DNA of 64,000 bases from Amniculibacterium aquaticum (GTDB taxonomy: Bacteria; Bacteroidota; Bacteroidia; Flavobacteriales; Weeksellaceae): contig NZ_REFA01000004.1 in assembly GCF_003852705.1 (NCBI RefSeq), positions 62,001 to 126,000 on the forward strand, given 5' to 3'. Positions 24,701-34,201 of the stretch are shown here, one piece after another. The position numbers and the translations under genes were made by a program. The notes beneath the pieces are model-generated. The model had not been told where the DNA came from. It saw nothing but the letters and a program-made list of their open reading frames with translations, and did no database searches. Positions within the stretch are counted from its first letter, which is position 1. Each line of letters starts with the position of its first letter.

Positions 24701-24866
24701 GTTTTAGGAAATCTCTTCTGGTTGTATTTACAGGGCTGTTCTTATCACCACTTCTGATTTCATCCACTGGAATTTCGTCATGAAATTCCTTCTGAGCCAA
24801 TCTTTTTGTCAAAGTTGGATCTTGTAGTTCGTGGATACTTCTGAATTGTATTTTATTTGAAGCCAT
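21798..24866 (-). CDS. actB: Alternative complex III subunit ActB (molybdopterin-oxidoreductase-like plus Fe-S protein)
   Basis: A 1022-residue fused subunit. A Tat signal (TRRDFLKLLGFSTAAVTLAA, 49-68) ends at AACEAP with a lipobox-like Cys. Residues about 80-700 resemble the catalytic subunit of molybdopterin oxidoreductases, which in ACIII lacks the cofactor. The C-terminal third is a four-cluster ferredoxin subunit with CTGCGACVIACQ, CQHCNHAPCETVCP, CVGTRYCANNCP and CSMCIQ. The clusters pass electrons from ActC quinol to the haems. It starts 22 bp after actA. Confidence 0.95.
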   Translation of the reverse strand: MASNKIQFRSIHELQDPTLTKRLAQKEFHDEIPVDEIRSGDKNSPVNTTRRDFLKLLGFSTAAVTLAACEAPVVKTIPYVVKPHDVIPGVANYFASTYFDGADFASVLVKTREGRPIKIEANPAANELGKTNARAQASVLSLYDNDKVKQPKLNGKDETFDKVDDEVLKALNNAGTSGKKIVVLSHSFASPTFKKLFGDFKTKYPSAELVTYDALPHAANLDAAQEVFGQRALPVYDLTNSELVVSFQADFLGDFNAQSLESSYAAARVPGENMLEHIQIESNLSLTGANSDTRIPLKPSAVNKLLVEVYNGLNGGTSDKVAADLVKRLQEKGNKAVVLADGSKAAIVLSHLINQKLNSTAFTGKANFLKEFDGARYQEFLGWMNAGQVGVLIANNVNPIYSSNKGEDFKKALSKVGFVMSFSEKKNEMYDASKVVIPVANWLESWGDIAPQTGAYSLMQPTIQKIFKPRQLEESLLVWINGKGSELNNYYDYLKTNATTLLGATPFNQALYNGFNAGGVATTLAYSGGNAAQAVADLGNFKASEFELKLYTKTAIGDGTQSNNPWLQELPDPISRLSWDNYLTISPADAKTLGLSNDLNGRMQLNGDLVTLTAGNVKLENIPVFIQPGQAQGSLGLALGYGKKSSGKVAATGINAYPLFDGNNLVVTNVKIEKTGSGHEFAGMQLQNTVMGRYDIAKEVSLADFINVPFNDPKNGWNKPIEYHTITGQATAARKIDLWNSYDDTDGPHFNMSVDLNACTGCGACVIACQAENNVPVVGKDEVRMSRDMYWLRIDRYYSAVRKIQPAEAVAEGLDVPGMYGHAFDKESGILNHPADNPDVIFQPVMCQHCNHAPCETVCPVAATSHGKQGQNQMAYNRCVGTRYCANNCPYKVRRFNWFTYNLNDKFDYNQNNDLGRMVLNPDVVVRTRGVMEKCSMCIQMTQQTILEAKKDGRKVEDGEFQTACSKACSTGAIQFGDMNDKSSHVRKLFASNRRYILLEEIGTKPNVFYHTKVRNRKENKV

Positions 24867-24888
24867 TGATACTTCTAATTTTTAGTTA

Positions 24889-26262
24889 TTAATAATGACA
24901 TTTACCACACTCAAGACCTCCAATAGCATCTACTGTAACTTTACCACCAGAAGCAGGATATTGCTTCGCAAGTTTGTCGTGTAGATTCTTGAAGTACTCT
25001 TTATTATAACCGTTGTTCATATCAACTTCTGTTGTTCTATGACATTCTATACACCATCCCATGGTGAAGTCGTTTGCCATTTGTACCACATTCATTGTAT
25101 CTACCTTACCGTGACATGCTTTACATACCGTATCGATTTGGTCGTTTGGATTTTTCTTGTTGTATGAATTAATGATTGCTTGCTCGCCTGCAACAACATG
25201 CTGAGAGTGGTTAAAATAAACGAAATCCGGCATGTTATGGATTCTCACCCATTCCACTGGTTTTGTTTTACCCGTGTACATTTGTTTTGACGGATCCCAT
25301 CCTGTTGCAGCATAGATCTTTTGGATCTCTCCATCGTAGAATGCTTTATCTTTTCCAGGCTCCATATATTTACCGTTGTATTCAGAAATCATACGGTGAC
25401 AGTTCATACACACATTCATGGACGGAATTTCGGACACCTTGCCGTACTTGGCACCGGTGTGACACATTTGACAGTCGATCTTATTTTCTCCAGCGTGAAT
25501 TTTGTGTGAGAAATGAATGGGTTGTTCCGGTTGGTATCCTTTATAGACACCGATCCACATTAACCAGTTCCAAACTCCGTAGAATGCAAATACCGCCAAC
25601 AATGTAAGGGCAAGTTTGCCAACACCGTTGTATTTTTTGTAAAAATCTGCAAAAGAAGTTACACGGTTATCGTTAAGGCCTCCCAACTCATCGGTTTGTT
25701 GCAATTTCACCAAACCTCTTAGTTTAATGAGTAACCAAATTAACAATCCACCGATTGCCAACAAGGAAGCAAAAATGATTAAGCCATCATTCTTCCCTTG
25801 TCTTTCTTTTTCTAGATCCGCACTAGACCCTTGATCTGCTGAAGCAGCACCGGCAGCATCTTCTGCTTTAGGTTCCTCTTTTGGTGGGTTAGTCGTGTAC
25901 TCAAGAATGTCTTTGATGTCCTGATCCGAAAGACTCGGGAAGGCAGTCATCTCAACCTTATTGAATTTTTCATAAAGCTCATTGGCATACTTGTCGCCAG
26001 ATGCTCTTAAAGCTTTATTGTCTTTAATCCACTTGATGAACCATGCTTCATCAAGGTTTTGCTCCTTTTTTACCTTATCTACAACACCGCCTAATGCAGG
26101 GCCAACCAATTGCTTGTCCAAAGCGTGACAAGCAGCACAGTTTGCCTTGAAGAGTTTCTCTCCATTTTTCGCATCTCCTTGCGCATAGATAGAAGCAGTA
26201 GTTGCTAGCAACAAACCTATTGCCAACAATCCTTTTTTGTAATGCTTACTCCAACTAATCAT
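24889..26262 (-). CDS. actA: Alternative complex III subunit ActA, multihaem cytochrome c fused to a mono-haem domain
   Basis: A 457-residue cytochrome with a signal peptide (cleavage after IYA, about 27). The N-terminal class-I cytochrome c domain has CAACH at 42-46. One membrane anchor follows at about 160-180 (GLIIFASLLAIGGLLIWLL), another at about 218-238, and a C-terminal pentahaem ActA domain with CQMCH, CMNCH, CKACH, CIECH and CGKCH gives six CxxCH in all. It is the first gene of the six-gene ACIII operon, which oxidises menaquinol and reduces a cytochrome c or oxidase. Confidence 0.94.
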   Translation of the reverse strand: MISWSKHYKKGLLAIGLLLATTASIYAQGDAKNGEKLFKANCAACHALDKQLVGPALGGVVDKVKKEQNLDEAWFIKWIKDNKALRASGDKYANELYEKFNKVEMTAFPSLSDQDIKDILEYTTNPPKEEPKAEDAAGAASADQGSSADLEKERQGKNDGLIIFASLLAIGGLLIWLLIKLRGLVKLQQTDELGGLNDNRVTSFADFYKKYNGVGKLALTLLAVFAFYGVWNWLMWIGVYKGYQPEQPIHFSHKIHAGENKIDCQMCHTGAKYGKVSEIPSMNVCMNCHRMISEYNGKYMEPGKDKAFYDGEIQKIYAATGWDPSKQMYTGKTKPVEWVRIHNMPDFVYFNHSQHVVAGEQAIINSYNKKNPNDQIDTVCKACHGKVDTMNVVQMANDFTMGWCIECHRTTEVDMNNGYNKEYFKNLHDKLAKQYPASGGKVTVDAIGGLECGKCHY

Positions 26263-26308
26263 TTATTAAATCTTGGGTTAGAAAAAATTGAGTATATAAT
26301 CAATTGCG

Positions 26309-26316
26309 CAAAAGTA
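26309..26316 (-). promoter_or_regulatory. −7 element of the act operon
   Basis: TACTTTTG on the minus strand, 46 nt upstream of actA. No clear −33 element is visible. Confidence 0.45.
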
Positions 26317-26422
26317 ACACTTTTAACAGATATTTAACAGTAACAAAATATGACAATTCTATCCGAAAGGCTAATTTATAACTATTCTAAATAACTATCA
26401 CTGTCATATATTTTATTTATTA

Positions 26423-26430
26423 TAATTTTG
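26423..26430 (+). promoter_or_regulatory. −7 element of the SPOR protein gene
   Basis: TAATTTTG, 14 nt before the ATG at 26445, fits TAnnTTTG. Confidence 0.45.
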
Positions 26431-26444
26431 CGAAAAAGATTTAG

Positions 26445-26972
26445 ATGAAAATTATTTCAAGAACATTTTTTATTGCTTTAGCACTAATCTCTCACCTGTC
26501 TAGTGCCCAACAAGTTACAAAGAGAGACACTTTGAACGGGACGGAATTGATCATGACCATGGACACAAAAATATCCAATGAACTTTCCGATTTGGAAGAA
26601 AAATGCCTGGACAAAAAAGACAGAAACCCAAATTTCGAAAATGGTACAAAAGAGAACAATAAAATCGTTGTTCCCAATAGAGCGCTGACCAACGAAGAAA
26701 TCTGTCGAAAAAACCCAAGAATTTCTGGCTTTAAAATTCAAGTAGTCGTCGTAAAATCCAACGATGAGGCGAATAAAATACGAAGTGACTTCCGTACTAA
26801 ATTCCCATACCTCAAAGTAGAGATCGACGCTTCACTTAGGCCAAATTATAAAATTTTAGCAGGCAGTTATTTTACAAAAACCAGCGCTGCATCTGATCTT
26901 AAAAGCATTAGAAAACAGTACAATACAGCCGTACCCATCCAATACAGAATTTTTTGTGTTGAAGCGAAATAA
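26445..26972 (+). CDS. Secreted SPOR-domain protein
   Basis: A 175-residue exported protein: signal peptide MKIISRTFFIALALISHLSSA, a short charged linker, and a C-terminal SPOR domain (about 97-170: FKIQVVVVKSNDEANKIRSD, YKILAGSYFTKTSAASDLK). SPOR domains bind peptidoglycan stripped of stem peptides, so a periplasmic wall-associated role is likely. It diverges from the act operon and is monocistronic with its own terminator. Confidence 0.82.
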   Translation: MKIISRTFFIALALISHLSSAQQVTKRDTLNGTELIMTMDTKISNELSDLEEKCLDKKDRNPNFENGTKENNKIVVPNRALTNEEICRKNPRISGFKIQVVVVKSNDEANKIRSDFRTKFPYLKVEIDASLRPNYKILAGSYFTKTSAASDLKSIRKQYNTAVPIQYRIFCVEAK

Positions 26973-26995
26973 AATTCAATTTCACCAAAAAATAC

Positions 26996-27025
26996 AACAC
27001 CTGACTTTTGTGGAAGTCAGGTGTT
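26996..27025 (+). terminator. Terminator of the SPOR protein gene
   Basis: AACACCTGACT (26996-27006) pairs perfectly with AGTCAGGTGTT (27015-27025), followed by TTT. Confidence 0.85.
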
Positions 27026-27143
27026 TTTATTTAGTGTGAATGTCTACAAGCCACAGAAACAAACGAAATCTAATTTGAAAGACATTGCAATACCTTTAAA
27101 TAATTTAACGAAACTTCTGAATGGTCATCAAAATTAATAATAA

Positions 27144-27168
27144 AAAAACCACTCTATTCGAGTGGTTT
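27144..27168 (-). terminator. Terminator of the first type IX cargo gene
   Basis: AAACCACTC (27146-27154) pairs with GAGTGGTTT (27160-27168). On the minus strand it is followed by a T-run. Confidence 0.8.
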
Positions 27169-27194
27169 ATTCGATCGTTGATTTGATCTAAAAA

Positions 27195-29671
27195 TTATTT
27201 CTTCATCACTTTTAATGAAGTCGTGGTTCCATCTTTGTGCTGAAGCTTCAAGATATACAATCCTGATTTCAAATCACCCAAGTGAAGTTGTGTACTTGGT
27301 CTATCGAAAGCCTTCACCAATCTGCCTGTCGCATCCAAAACTTGGATGTTTTTAACAGATTTCACATCAGAAATATTCACCACATCATGGAAAGGATTCG
27401 GATATACTTTGATGGCATCTTTTGCATTCACTTCGTCTGTTGACAAAGGATCTACTTCAATATTAATGTTATCCAAGAATAAATTTGAGTTATCGGCATC
27501 GGAATACGCATTGAATCCTACAAAATAGATTCCGTTAGCCGGAACGGTAAATGTATAGGTTGCATTTTGTGATGTAATCGTTGAAATGCTCGGAAGGTCT
27601 GCAATTTGAGTCGTCATGGCTGCAGCATCGGCCGTTGTTCCGAAAGCCACTTTTAATTTTTCTGTATAATTAACACCATCGTCGTTACCATAATCAAATG
27701 TTACTCTGTAAGTTATACCCGACATAAGGTTTAAACCTTGGGTAAAAAACCATGCATTGGCATCATTTGCCATATTATACGGATACATTAGAGCTTTAGT
27801 TCCGAAACCGTATCCAGGGTTGTTGATGGTTACCCAATTGTTACCTGTACCTGCATTTTGTTTCGTAGTACAACTTGGAAGTGCTGGAGTAGCAGCAGAT
27901 TCAAAATTCTGAACATACGGTAAGTTGCCTACACCGCATTCTGTTGCAAGAGAAGGAAGAGCTTTCCACACCGATTTGTCGGTGTCGCTACACTTAGATC
28001 TCACCCAAACATAATAAGTTGTACCGGAATTTAAGCCGGTTAAATTAGCAGTAGTGGTTGCAGTTGGCACATTCAACAAAGCTGAAGTACTTGCATCCGG
28101 AGCCACACCTGTTGTGTTGTAGTACACATCGTATCCTAGTGCTGGTGGCGTTACAGAAGGCGCCCAAGAAAGAACGGCACTGTTCATCGTTACTGAAGAA
28201 GATACCAAATCTGTAGGTTCTATACAAGTTGGTACCGGCTCCCAATACACATTATCCCAATAGTATGTTTTACCATCATTTTTATTTACAATGGCCAATC
28301 TTGCTCCGGCAGGAATGCTTGCTGCAGGAATAACAACACTGTATTCCGCATTTGGAACTGAATAAACGGTATTCATGATGTTCAAATCTTCAATCACCAC
28401 AAAGCTGAGCATATCGGTAAGATCGGTGATGTATCCTACAGACAAGGTACCACCACCTGCTGAATTTACCCTTGCTTTCAATCTCAATCGGTGAGTTCCG
28501 TCGTTGATGTTGGACAATTCTGGCAACACTACAATAACCGGGGTTTGAGTAGCCGAAGCATATTGAGATACATTTTTAGTCCCTGTTGCCGGCAAAGTTG
28601 TAGTTACGGTTTGGTTTCCGGAATCCGAAGGAGCAGCCAATCTAATCCAACAATCCGGCACATAATTTCCGGTTGCTGTAGTTTCAAACCCTTCAAATAA
28701 AGAAGTTACCGGTGCACATTCTGTTTTGAAAGTGAACGGTCCTTTCCATGCGGAATTCCCATTGGCACCTCCACAAGCTGCACGAACATAAAGATCATAA
28801 TAGGTATTTTGAGCCAAGTTAACATTAACCGAATTGGTACTCACATTGGTAAAGGTTGTAGGTACACCTGTTCCGGCAGGTTTCACCACATAATCCCAAG
28901 AAGTTTCAGCACCTCCTGCAGTCCAAGATACCGTTGCAGAATTTGTTGTAATGTTATTTGCAGTTAGCGCTGTTGGAGCTGGGCAAGATACCAAATAATC
29001 AAATCCTATTTTAGCCCTTCTATAATTAGTTGCTGTTAGAAGATCAGGCAAGGTTCCGTCGTTATTGGTTTGATTTTTTGTCGTATTGTCATTGGTAACA
29101 TCCACACAAGGGTTGTTCCATTCGTACTCCCAAGTAACATTGGTCGTATTTCCTGTATTTACATATTCAAAAAGCACCATTAAATTGGAACCAGTTGTGT
29201 AATTAAAATTGGTCGACAGTACAAACTCCTTCCAACCTGCAGGACCTGCTGCTGCAACTGCTGGATTGCTATTATAAACCAAAGTGGCTCCTGTAACTAA
29301 AGTAGTCCAATCTGCTGATGCATCACCAAAATCAAGAGCTGATGTATTTTTCAAATACACTTTAAAATTTGGAGTACCACCAATATTTGTTGCAGTGATC
29401 TTTTTTAGATAAAGAGAGGTTAGCGTTTGTCCCGCAATACCCGCAAGTTGAGTTGCCGGATAAATTGTTGCAACTCTATTGGTCGAAAGAGGCACATTAT
29501 TACTCGCCATGGCATAAGTGCCATTGACTAATGGAGTTGTTGCATAACACGCTCCACCCACAGGAAACAACTGCCCCATGAGAATTGAGACATCAAAATC
29601 GTCATCAACAAAATAGCCATATTTTGAAGCTTGTTGATCTTGAAATCTTTAATTAAATTAAAATTTTTCAT
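27195..29671 (-). CDS. Type IX secreted fibronectin-type III protein, apparent frameshift in the signal peptide
   Basis: A large surface or secreted protein, about 825 residues if read through. It has an N-terminal domain (QLFPVGGACYATT onward), FN3 domains (SCPAPTALTANNITTNSATVSW; CIEPTDLVSSSVTMNSAVLSW), one choice-of-anchor-type module (LFEGFETT to YYWDNVYWEP) and a C-terminal type A sorting domain (IKVYPNPFHDVVNISD to SLKVMKK). The signal peptide MKNFNLIKDFKINKLQ...SQFSWG is coded from ATG 29671 but is one base out of frame with the mature part, which opens at 29579. One extra G in the GGGG run at 29574-29577 would join them. The paralogue at 29842-33855 has the intact junction FSWAQLYPV. 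Confidence 0.8.
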
Positions 29672-29697
29672 TCTATCTACATTAAATTTAATCTCAG

Positions 29698-29705
29698 CAA
29701 AGATA
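29698..29705 (-). promoter_or_regulatory. −7 element of the first type IX cargo gene
   Basis: TATCTTTG on the minus strand, 26 nt upstream of ATG 29671. It supports that ATG, and so a frameshift after it. Confidence 0.45.
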
Positions 29706-29796
29706 TGCATTTATTAAACTCAATGGAGAAAAATTAGCTCTCCCTATTATTAATCATGTTTTCAAGGACATCACACACACAAACGCAACAAAAAAA

Positions 29797-29816
29797 GCTG
29801 CTCAAGTTTGAGCAAC
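29797..29816 (-). terminator. Terminator of the second type IX cargo gene
   Basis: GCTCA (29800-29804) and TGAGC (29809-29813) form a short hairpin. On the minus strand it is followed by a T-run. Confidence 0.65.
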
Positions 29817-29841
29817 TTCCTTAACATTTGGTTAAAAATAT

Positions 29842-32800
29842 TTACTTTTTGATCACTTTAACAGAAGTTGTTGTTCCGTCTCTATGAGCCAGTTGTAAAA
29901 TATACATTCCGGATTTTAGATCACCCAATTGCAATTGTGCAGTAGGTTTCTCAATGGTTTTCACCAATCTTCCAGAAGCATCCATTACATGAACGGTTTT
30001 TACATTTCTAATTTCAGAAATGGTAATTACATCATGGAAAGGATTAGGATATACCTTGATGCTGTCTTTAGTATCTACTTCGGATGTTGCTAGATTGTTA
30101 ACATCTACCGCTATGTTATCTACATACAAATAAAATTTATCGGCATCAGAATAACAATTGAATCCAAAATAGTACACTCCTGTTGTAGGTACAGTGAATG
30201 TATAGGTACCTGACTGCAATGCCGCTTGGTTAATGTTTGGTAAATCAACAATCTGTGTGGTCATTGCTGTTGCAACCGCTGAAGTACCAAAAGCAACTTT
30301 TAGTTTCTCTGGAGCATATGTGGTGCTGTTATTTCCATAATCAAATGAAATCTTATAGTTTGTACCGGCTGTCAAATTAATTCCTGCTGTATAGAACCAC
30401 ACATTAGCAGCATTTGATGTATTATAACTGTAAATCAATGCATTCGTTGTAAACCCATATCCTGGGCTTGCTACTGTACCCCAATTGTTTCCTGTTCCAA
30501 CATTTTGGTTGGTGGTACAAGTTGGCAATGCAGGTGTAGTTACCGATTCAAAGTTTTGAACATAAGGTAAATTCACCGCATCACAAGCCGTTGCAAAACT
30601 TGGCAAAGCTACCCATGGACTTTGATCGGTAGATGAACATCTGGATCTTACCCACACATAATACATAGAACTAGGTGACAATGAAGATAAGTTTGCAGTA
30701 GTTGTGGTTACATTGACCGATGGAGTCGTGCTTGGAGTAGGTACAGTATTTACCAAACTATAATACACATCATATCCTTCTGCCGGTGCTGTAGCCGGAG
30801 CCGTCCATGACAATGTCGCTGTCGTCGTAGTCGTACTTGTTACCGTTAATGCAGTAGGCTCAGCACAAGTTGAGTTTGGCTCCCAATAAACATCATCCCA
30901 ATAATAGGATTTTGCATCGTTTTTACCATGAATGGCTAACCTCGCTCCAGCAGGAACTGTGTTAGGGATTATTACATTGTATTGCGCTGTTGGATCGGTA
31001 TAAGTCGTATTATTGATGGTTAAATCTTCAATAGAAACAAAAGAACTCACATCATTCACATCTGTTACATAGCCAACAGAAAGAGTTCCGCCAGCAGAAG
31101 ACACCCTAGCTTTCAATCTTAGTCTGTGAGTACCAGCATTAATATTTGAAAATACAGGTAAGGCAACAATAACTGGATTGGTTGTAGTAGAAGTGTATTG
31201 ATATACATTCTTAGTTCCTGATGCTGGAGTTGTTGTTGTAATCGTCATGGATCCCGGACTGGATACAGGAACCATTCTCACCCAACAATCCGGAACATAA
31301 TTCCCTGATGCAGTAGTCTCAAAACCTTCATACATGTAAGACACAGGCAAACAAGAAGTTTCGAAACTTGGCAATGCTACCCAAATACTTTGATCGGTTG
31401 TACCACAATTGCTTCTTACCCAAACATAATAGGTGGTGTTATCCGTTAGAGAAGTCAAATTAGCCGAAGTACCTGCAACATTAACTGACGGTGTTGTAGT
31501 TGCTGTCGGAGCTGTATTGGTAGTGCTGTAATACACATCGTATCCATTGGTTGGAGGCGTAGTAGAAGCAGTCCAAGAAACGGTTGCAGAATTGTCAGTA
31601 ATTGCAGATGCACCTAAGGATGTTGGCGCAACACAAGTTGGAATTGGTTCCCAATTCACTTCATCCCAATAATACGATTTTGCATCGTTTTTATTTTTAA
31701 TGGCCAATCTTGCACCTGCAGGTACAGTGGTAGGAATTATAACTTTATAAATAGCATCTGAAGTTGTATAAGTTGTATTGTTGATGGTTAAATCTTCAAT
31801 AGAAACAAAACTTGCAACATCAGAAATATCCGTAACATAACCTACAGAAAGTGTACCTCCGGTAGTGGTTGCTCTCGCTTTAAATCTTAACCAATGCGTT
31901 CCTGCATTTACATTTGAAAATACCGGTAAGGCAACAATGGTAGGATTCTGAGTTGCAGAAGCATATTGATATACATTATTCACACCTGCAGCAGGAGTAG
32001 TCGTAGAAATAGACATCGATCCCGGAGTAGTAACCGGCGCCATTCTCACCCAACAATCAGGGACATTATTTCCCGTTGCAGTGGTTTCAAATCCTTCATA
32101 CAATGAAGTCATTGGAAGACATGCCGTTTCGAAACTCGGTAACGCATTCCAAATACTCTTATCAGTCGTGCTGCACACACTTCTTACCCAAACATAATAG
32201 GTGGTATTGTCCGTAAGCGAAGTTAGGTTTGCGGATGTCCCTGCAACATTCATATTTGGAGTAGAAGTTGCTGTTGGGGCAGTATTCGTAGTGCTGTAAT
32301 ACACATCGTATCCGTTTGCAGGAGGTGTAACAGAAGCCGTCCAAGATATTGTTGCAGAATTATCAGTTATTGCAGATGCTACTAAAGCCGTCGGCTTCAC
32401 ACAAGTTGGGATAGGCTCCCAAAATACCTCATCCCAATAGTAGGATTTACCATCATTTGCATTTTTAATTGCTAAACGAGCTCCTGCTGGAACGGAAGAA
32501 GGAATAGCAACGGTATATTCTGCATCAACTGTGGTATATGTGGTGTTGTTGATGGTCAAATCTTGTATGGTAACAAAACTTCCAACATCCGTTACATCCG
32601 TTACATAACCAACACTCAATGTACCACTTGCTGTTGATACTCTCGCTTTTAATCTCAACCAATGCGTTCCTGCATTAATGTTTGACATTTCCGGTAAAGC
32701 AACAATGGTCGGAGACTGAGTAGAAGATGCGTATTGGTAAACATTTTTGGTTCCAGCAGCCGGTGTAGTCGTAGAAACAGACATTGACCCCGGAGTAGTA

Positions 32801-33855
32801 GCCGGCGCCATTCTTGTCCAACAGATTGGAACAAAATTTCCTGTCGTTGTATTTTCAAATCCTTCGTACAAAGAAGTTATTGGCGCACAAGCCGTTTGAA
32901 AAGTAAAAGGACCTTTCCAAGCAGAATCTCCGTTGGTTCCACCGCATTTTGCTCTTACATAAAGTTCATAAATGGTTCCTGGAGTAAGAGAACTAACATT
33001 GTTTGTTAAAGATGAAGTTGTTGAAAACGAAGTTGGAGTTCCTGATCCTGCAGGTTGAACCGCATAATCCCATGAAGTTTCCGTACCACCAGCAACCCAA
33101 GACACCGTTGCAGAGTTAGATGTAATACTCGTAGCACCCAATCCTGAAGGCCAAGGACAAGAAACCAAATAATCAAAAGCAATTCGTGGTCTTCTATAAT
33201 TCGAAGATGTCAATGAAGTACCAAGTGTACCCGTAGTTGTCGTTACATACTTACCTGTATTGTTGTTTGATGTATTTACACAAGGAGATGTATATTCATA
33301 TTCCCATGTTGTATTAACCGTATTCCCGGTGTTCACATACTCAAACAAAACCATTAAATTGTTGGTACTTGAGGTAAACGGAAAATTGGTAGAGAATACC
33401 AATTGCTTCCATCCCGCAACACCAGCTGTTGCAGTAACCGGATTTCCATCATAAACCAAAGTAGCTCCAGTAGAAACGGTTGACCAATCCACTGCGCTTG
33501 TACCAAGATCCGTTGCAGTCGTTTCTTTAAGATAAATCTTAAGATTCGGTGTTCCCACCATATCTGCCGTTGTAAACTTCCAAAGATACAGAGAAGACAA
33601 TGTTTGCCCTGCAATTCCGGACAATTGGCTTGCAGGATAGATCACCGCATGTCTACTGGTGGACAACGAATTGGTGGAACTTGCGGGCGCATATACAGTA
33701 GTCCCAATACCACCGGTACAGGTACCGGCAACAGGATAAAGTTGTGCCCAGGAAAACTGGGAACCAAGCAGAGCTAAGAGCAACACAACCGTGTGCCGCA
33801 GCCTGTACATCTTGAGGTTTTGACTAAAACCTCGAAATAAATTAAAATTCTTCAT
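29842..33855 (-). CDS. Type IX secreted protein with three tandem 256-residue fibronectin/anchor modules
   Basis: A 1337-residue exported protein: signal peptide ending GSQFSWAQ (about residue 38), an N-terminal domain shared with the downstream paralogue, an FN3 domain, then three tandem modules of exactly 256 residues. Each module is a choice-of-anchor-type domain (LYEGFE...YYWDE) plus FN3 (SATISWTAS...YYVWVRS). A last FN3 and jelly-roll region follow, then the type A sorting domain (IKVYPNPFHDVITISE to TSVKVIKK) that targets it to type IX secretion and surface anchoring. Probably an adhesin or matrix component. Repeat number could vary by recombination. Confidence 0.85.
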   Translation of the reverse strand: MKNFNLFRGFSQNLKMYRLRHTVVLLLALLGSQFSWAQLYPVAGTCTGGIGTTVYAPASSTNSLSTSRHAVIYPASQLSGIAGQTLSSLYLWKFTTADMVGTPNLKIYLKETTATDLGTSAVDWSTVSTGATLVYDGNPVTATAGVAGWKQLVFSTNFPFTSSTNNLMVLFEYVNTGNTVNTTWEYEYTSPCVNTSNNNTGKYVTTTTGTLGTSLTSSNYRRPRIAFDYLVSCPWPSGLGATSITSNSATVSWVAGGTETSWDYAVQPAGSGTPTSFSTTSSLTNNVSSLTPGTIYELYVRAKCGGTNGDSAWKGPFTFQTACAPITSLYEGFENTTTGNFVPICWTRMAPATTPGSMSVSTTTPAAGTKNVYQYASSTQSPTIVALPEMSNINAGTHWLRLKARVSTASGTLSVGYVTDVTDVGSFVTIQDLTINNTTYTTVDAEYTVAIPSSVPAGARLAIKNANDGKSYYWDEVFWEPIPTCVKPTALVASAITDNSATISWTASVTPPANGYDVYYSTTNTAPTATSTPNMNVAGTSANLTSLTDNTTYYVWVRSVCSTTDKSIWNALPSFETACLPMTSLYEGFETTATGNNVPDCWVRMAPVTTPGSMSISTTTPAAGVNNVYQYASATQNPTIVALPVFSNVNAGTHWLRFKARATTTGGTLSVGYVTDISDVASFVSIEDLTINNTTYTTSDAIYKVIIPTTVPAGARLAIKNKNDAKSYYWDEVNWEPIPTCVAPTSLGASAITDNSATVSWTASTTPPTNGYDVYYSTTNTAPTATTTPSVNVAGTSANLTSLTDNTTYYVWVRSNCGTTDQSIWVALPSFETSCLPVSYMYEGFETTASGNYVPDCWVRMVPVSSPGSMTITTTTPASGTKNVYQYTSTTTNPVIVALPVFSNINAGTHRLRLKARVSSAGGTLSVGYVTDVNDVSSFVSIEDLTINNTTYTDPTAQYNVIIPNTVPAGARLAIHGKNDAKSYYWDDVYWEPNSTCAEPTALTVTSTTTTTATLSWTAPATAPAEGYDVYYSLVNTVPTPSTTPSVNVTTTTANLSSLSPSSMYYVWVRSRCSSTDQSPWVALPSFATACDAVNLPYVQNFESVTTPALPTCTTNQNVGTGNNWGTVASPGYGFTTNALIYSYNTSNAANVWFYTAGINLTAGTNYKISFDYGNNSTTYAPEKLKVAFGTSAVATAMTTQIVDLPNINQAALQSGTYTFTVPTTGVYYFGFNCYSDADKFYLYVDNIAVDVNNLATSEVDTKDSIKVYPNPFHDVITISEIRNVKTVHVMDASGRLVKTIEKPTAQLQLGDLKSGMYILQLAHRDGTTTSVKVIKK
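31325..32868 (-). repeat. 768-bp tandem coding repeats
   Basis: The LYEGFE-coding sequence recurs at 32861, 32093 and 31325, exactly 768 bp (256 codons) apart, with high similarity through whole modules. The third copy runs on to about 30.56 kb but is more diverged. Confidence 0.8.
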
Positions 33856-34115
33856 ATCGCTAATATTTTATTAAACTTCAACAAATGTAAAAAAAATCTA
33901 AATATACCCTTGCTATATACTTTAAATTTTAACATTTAATCAGCTTTAAGTTGATATTAATGAATTAAATCAATTTATATTAACTAAAAATAATTACAAA
34001 TAGTCCATCAAAATATCAATATAATTAAACATCTAATTAAAAACACATTCCTATCATCCAACCAAAAGATGATTTTCACACAAAACAACATTCATTAGAC
34101 ACATTAGGCACAACG
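33856..34115. other. AT-rich intergenic region upstream of the large type IX cargo gene
   Basis: Contains a −7-like TACATTTG on the minus strand (33882-33889), 26 nt upstream of the start at 33855. Otherwise no gene, RNA or repeat is seen in this very AT-rich stretch. Confidence 0.5.
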
Positions 34116-34154
34116 AAAAAAGGAGTAAAAATCCTAAGATTTTTAACTCCTTTT
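34116..34154. terminator. Long hairpin terminator after the M48 protease gene
   Basis: AAAAGGAGT-AAAAATC pairs with GATTTTT-AACTCCTTTT around CTAA, a stem of about 16 bp with one bulge, T-rich on both strands. Confidence 0.75.
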
Positions 34155-34201
34155 CTGATAATTCTTTGAAAATTATTTTGCCTGATAACTTCTAAATGCT
34201 T

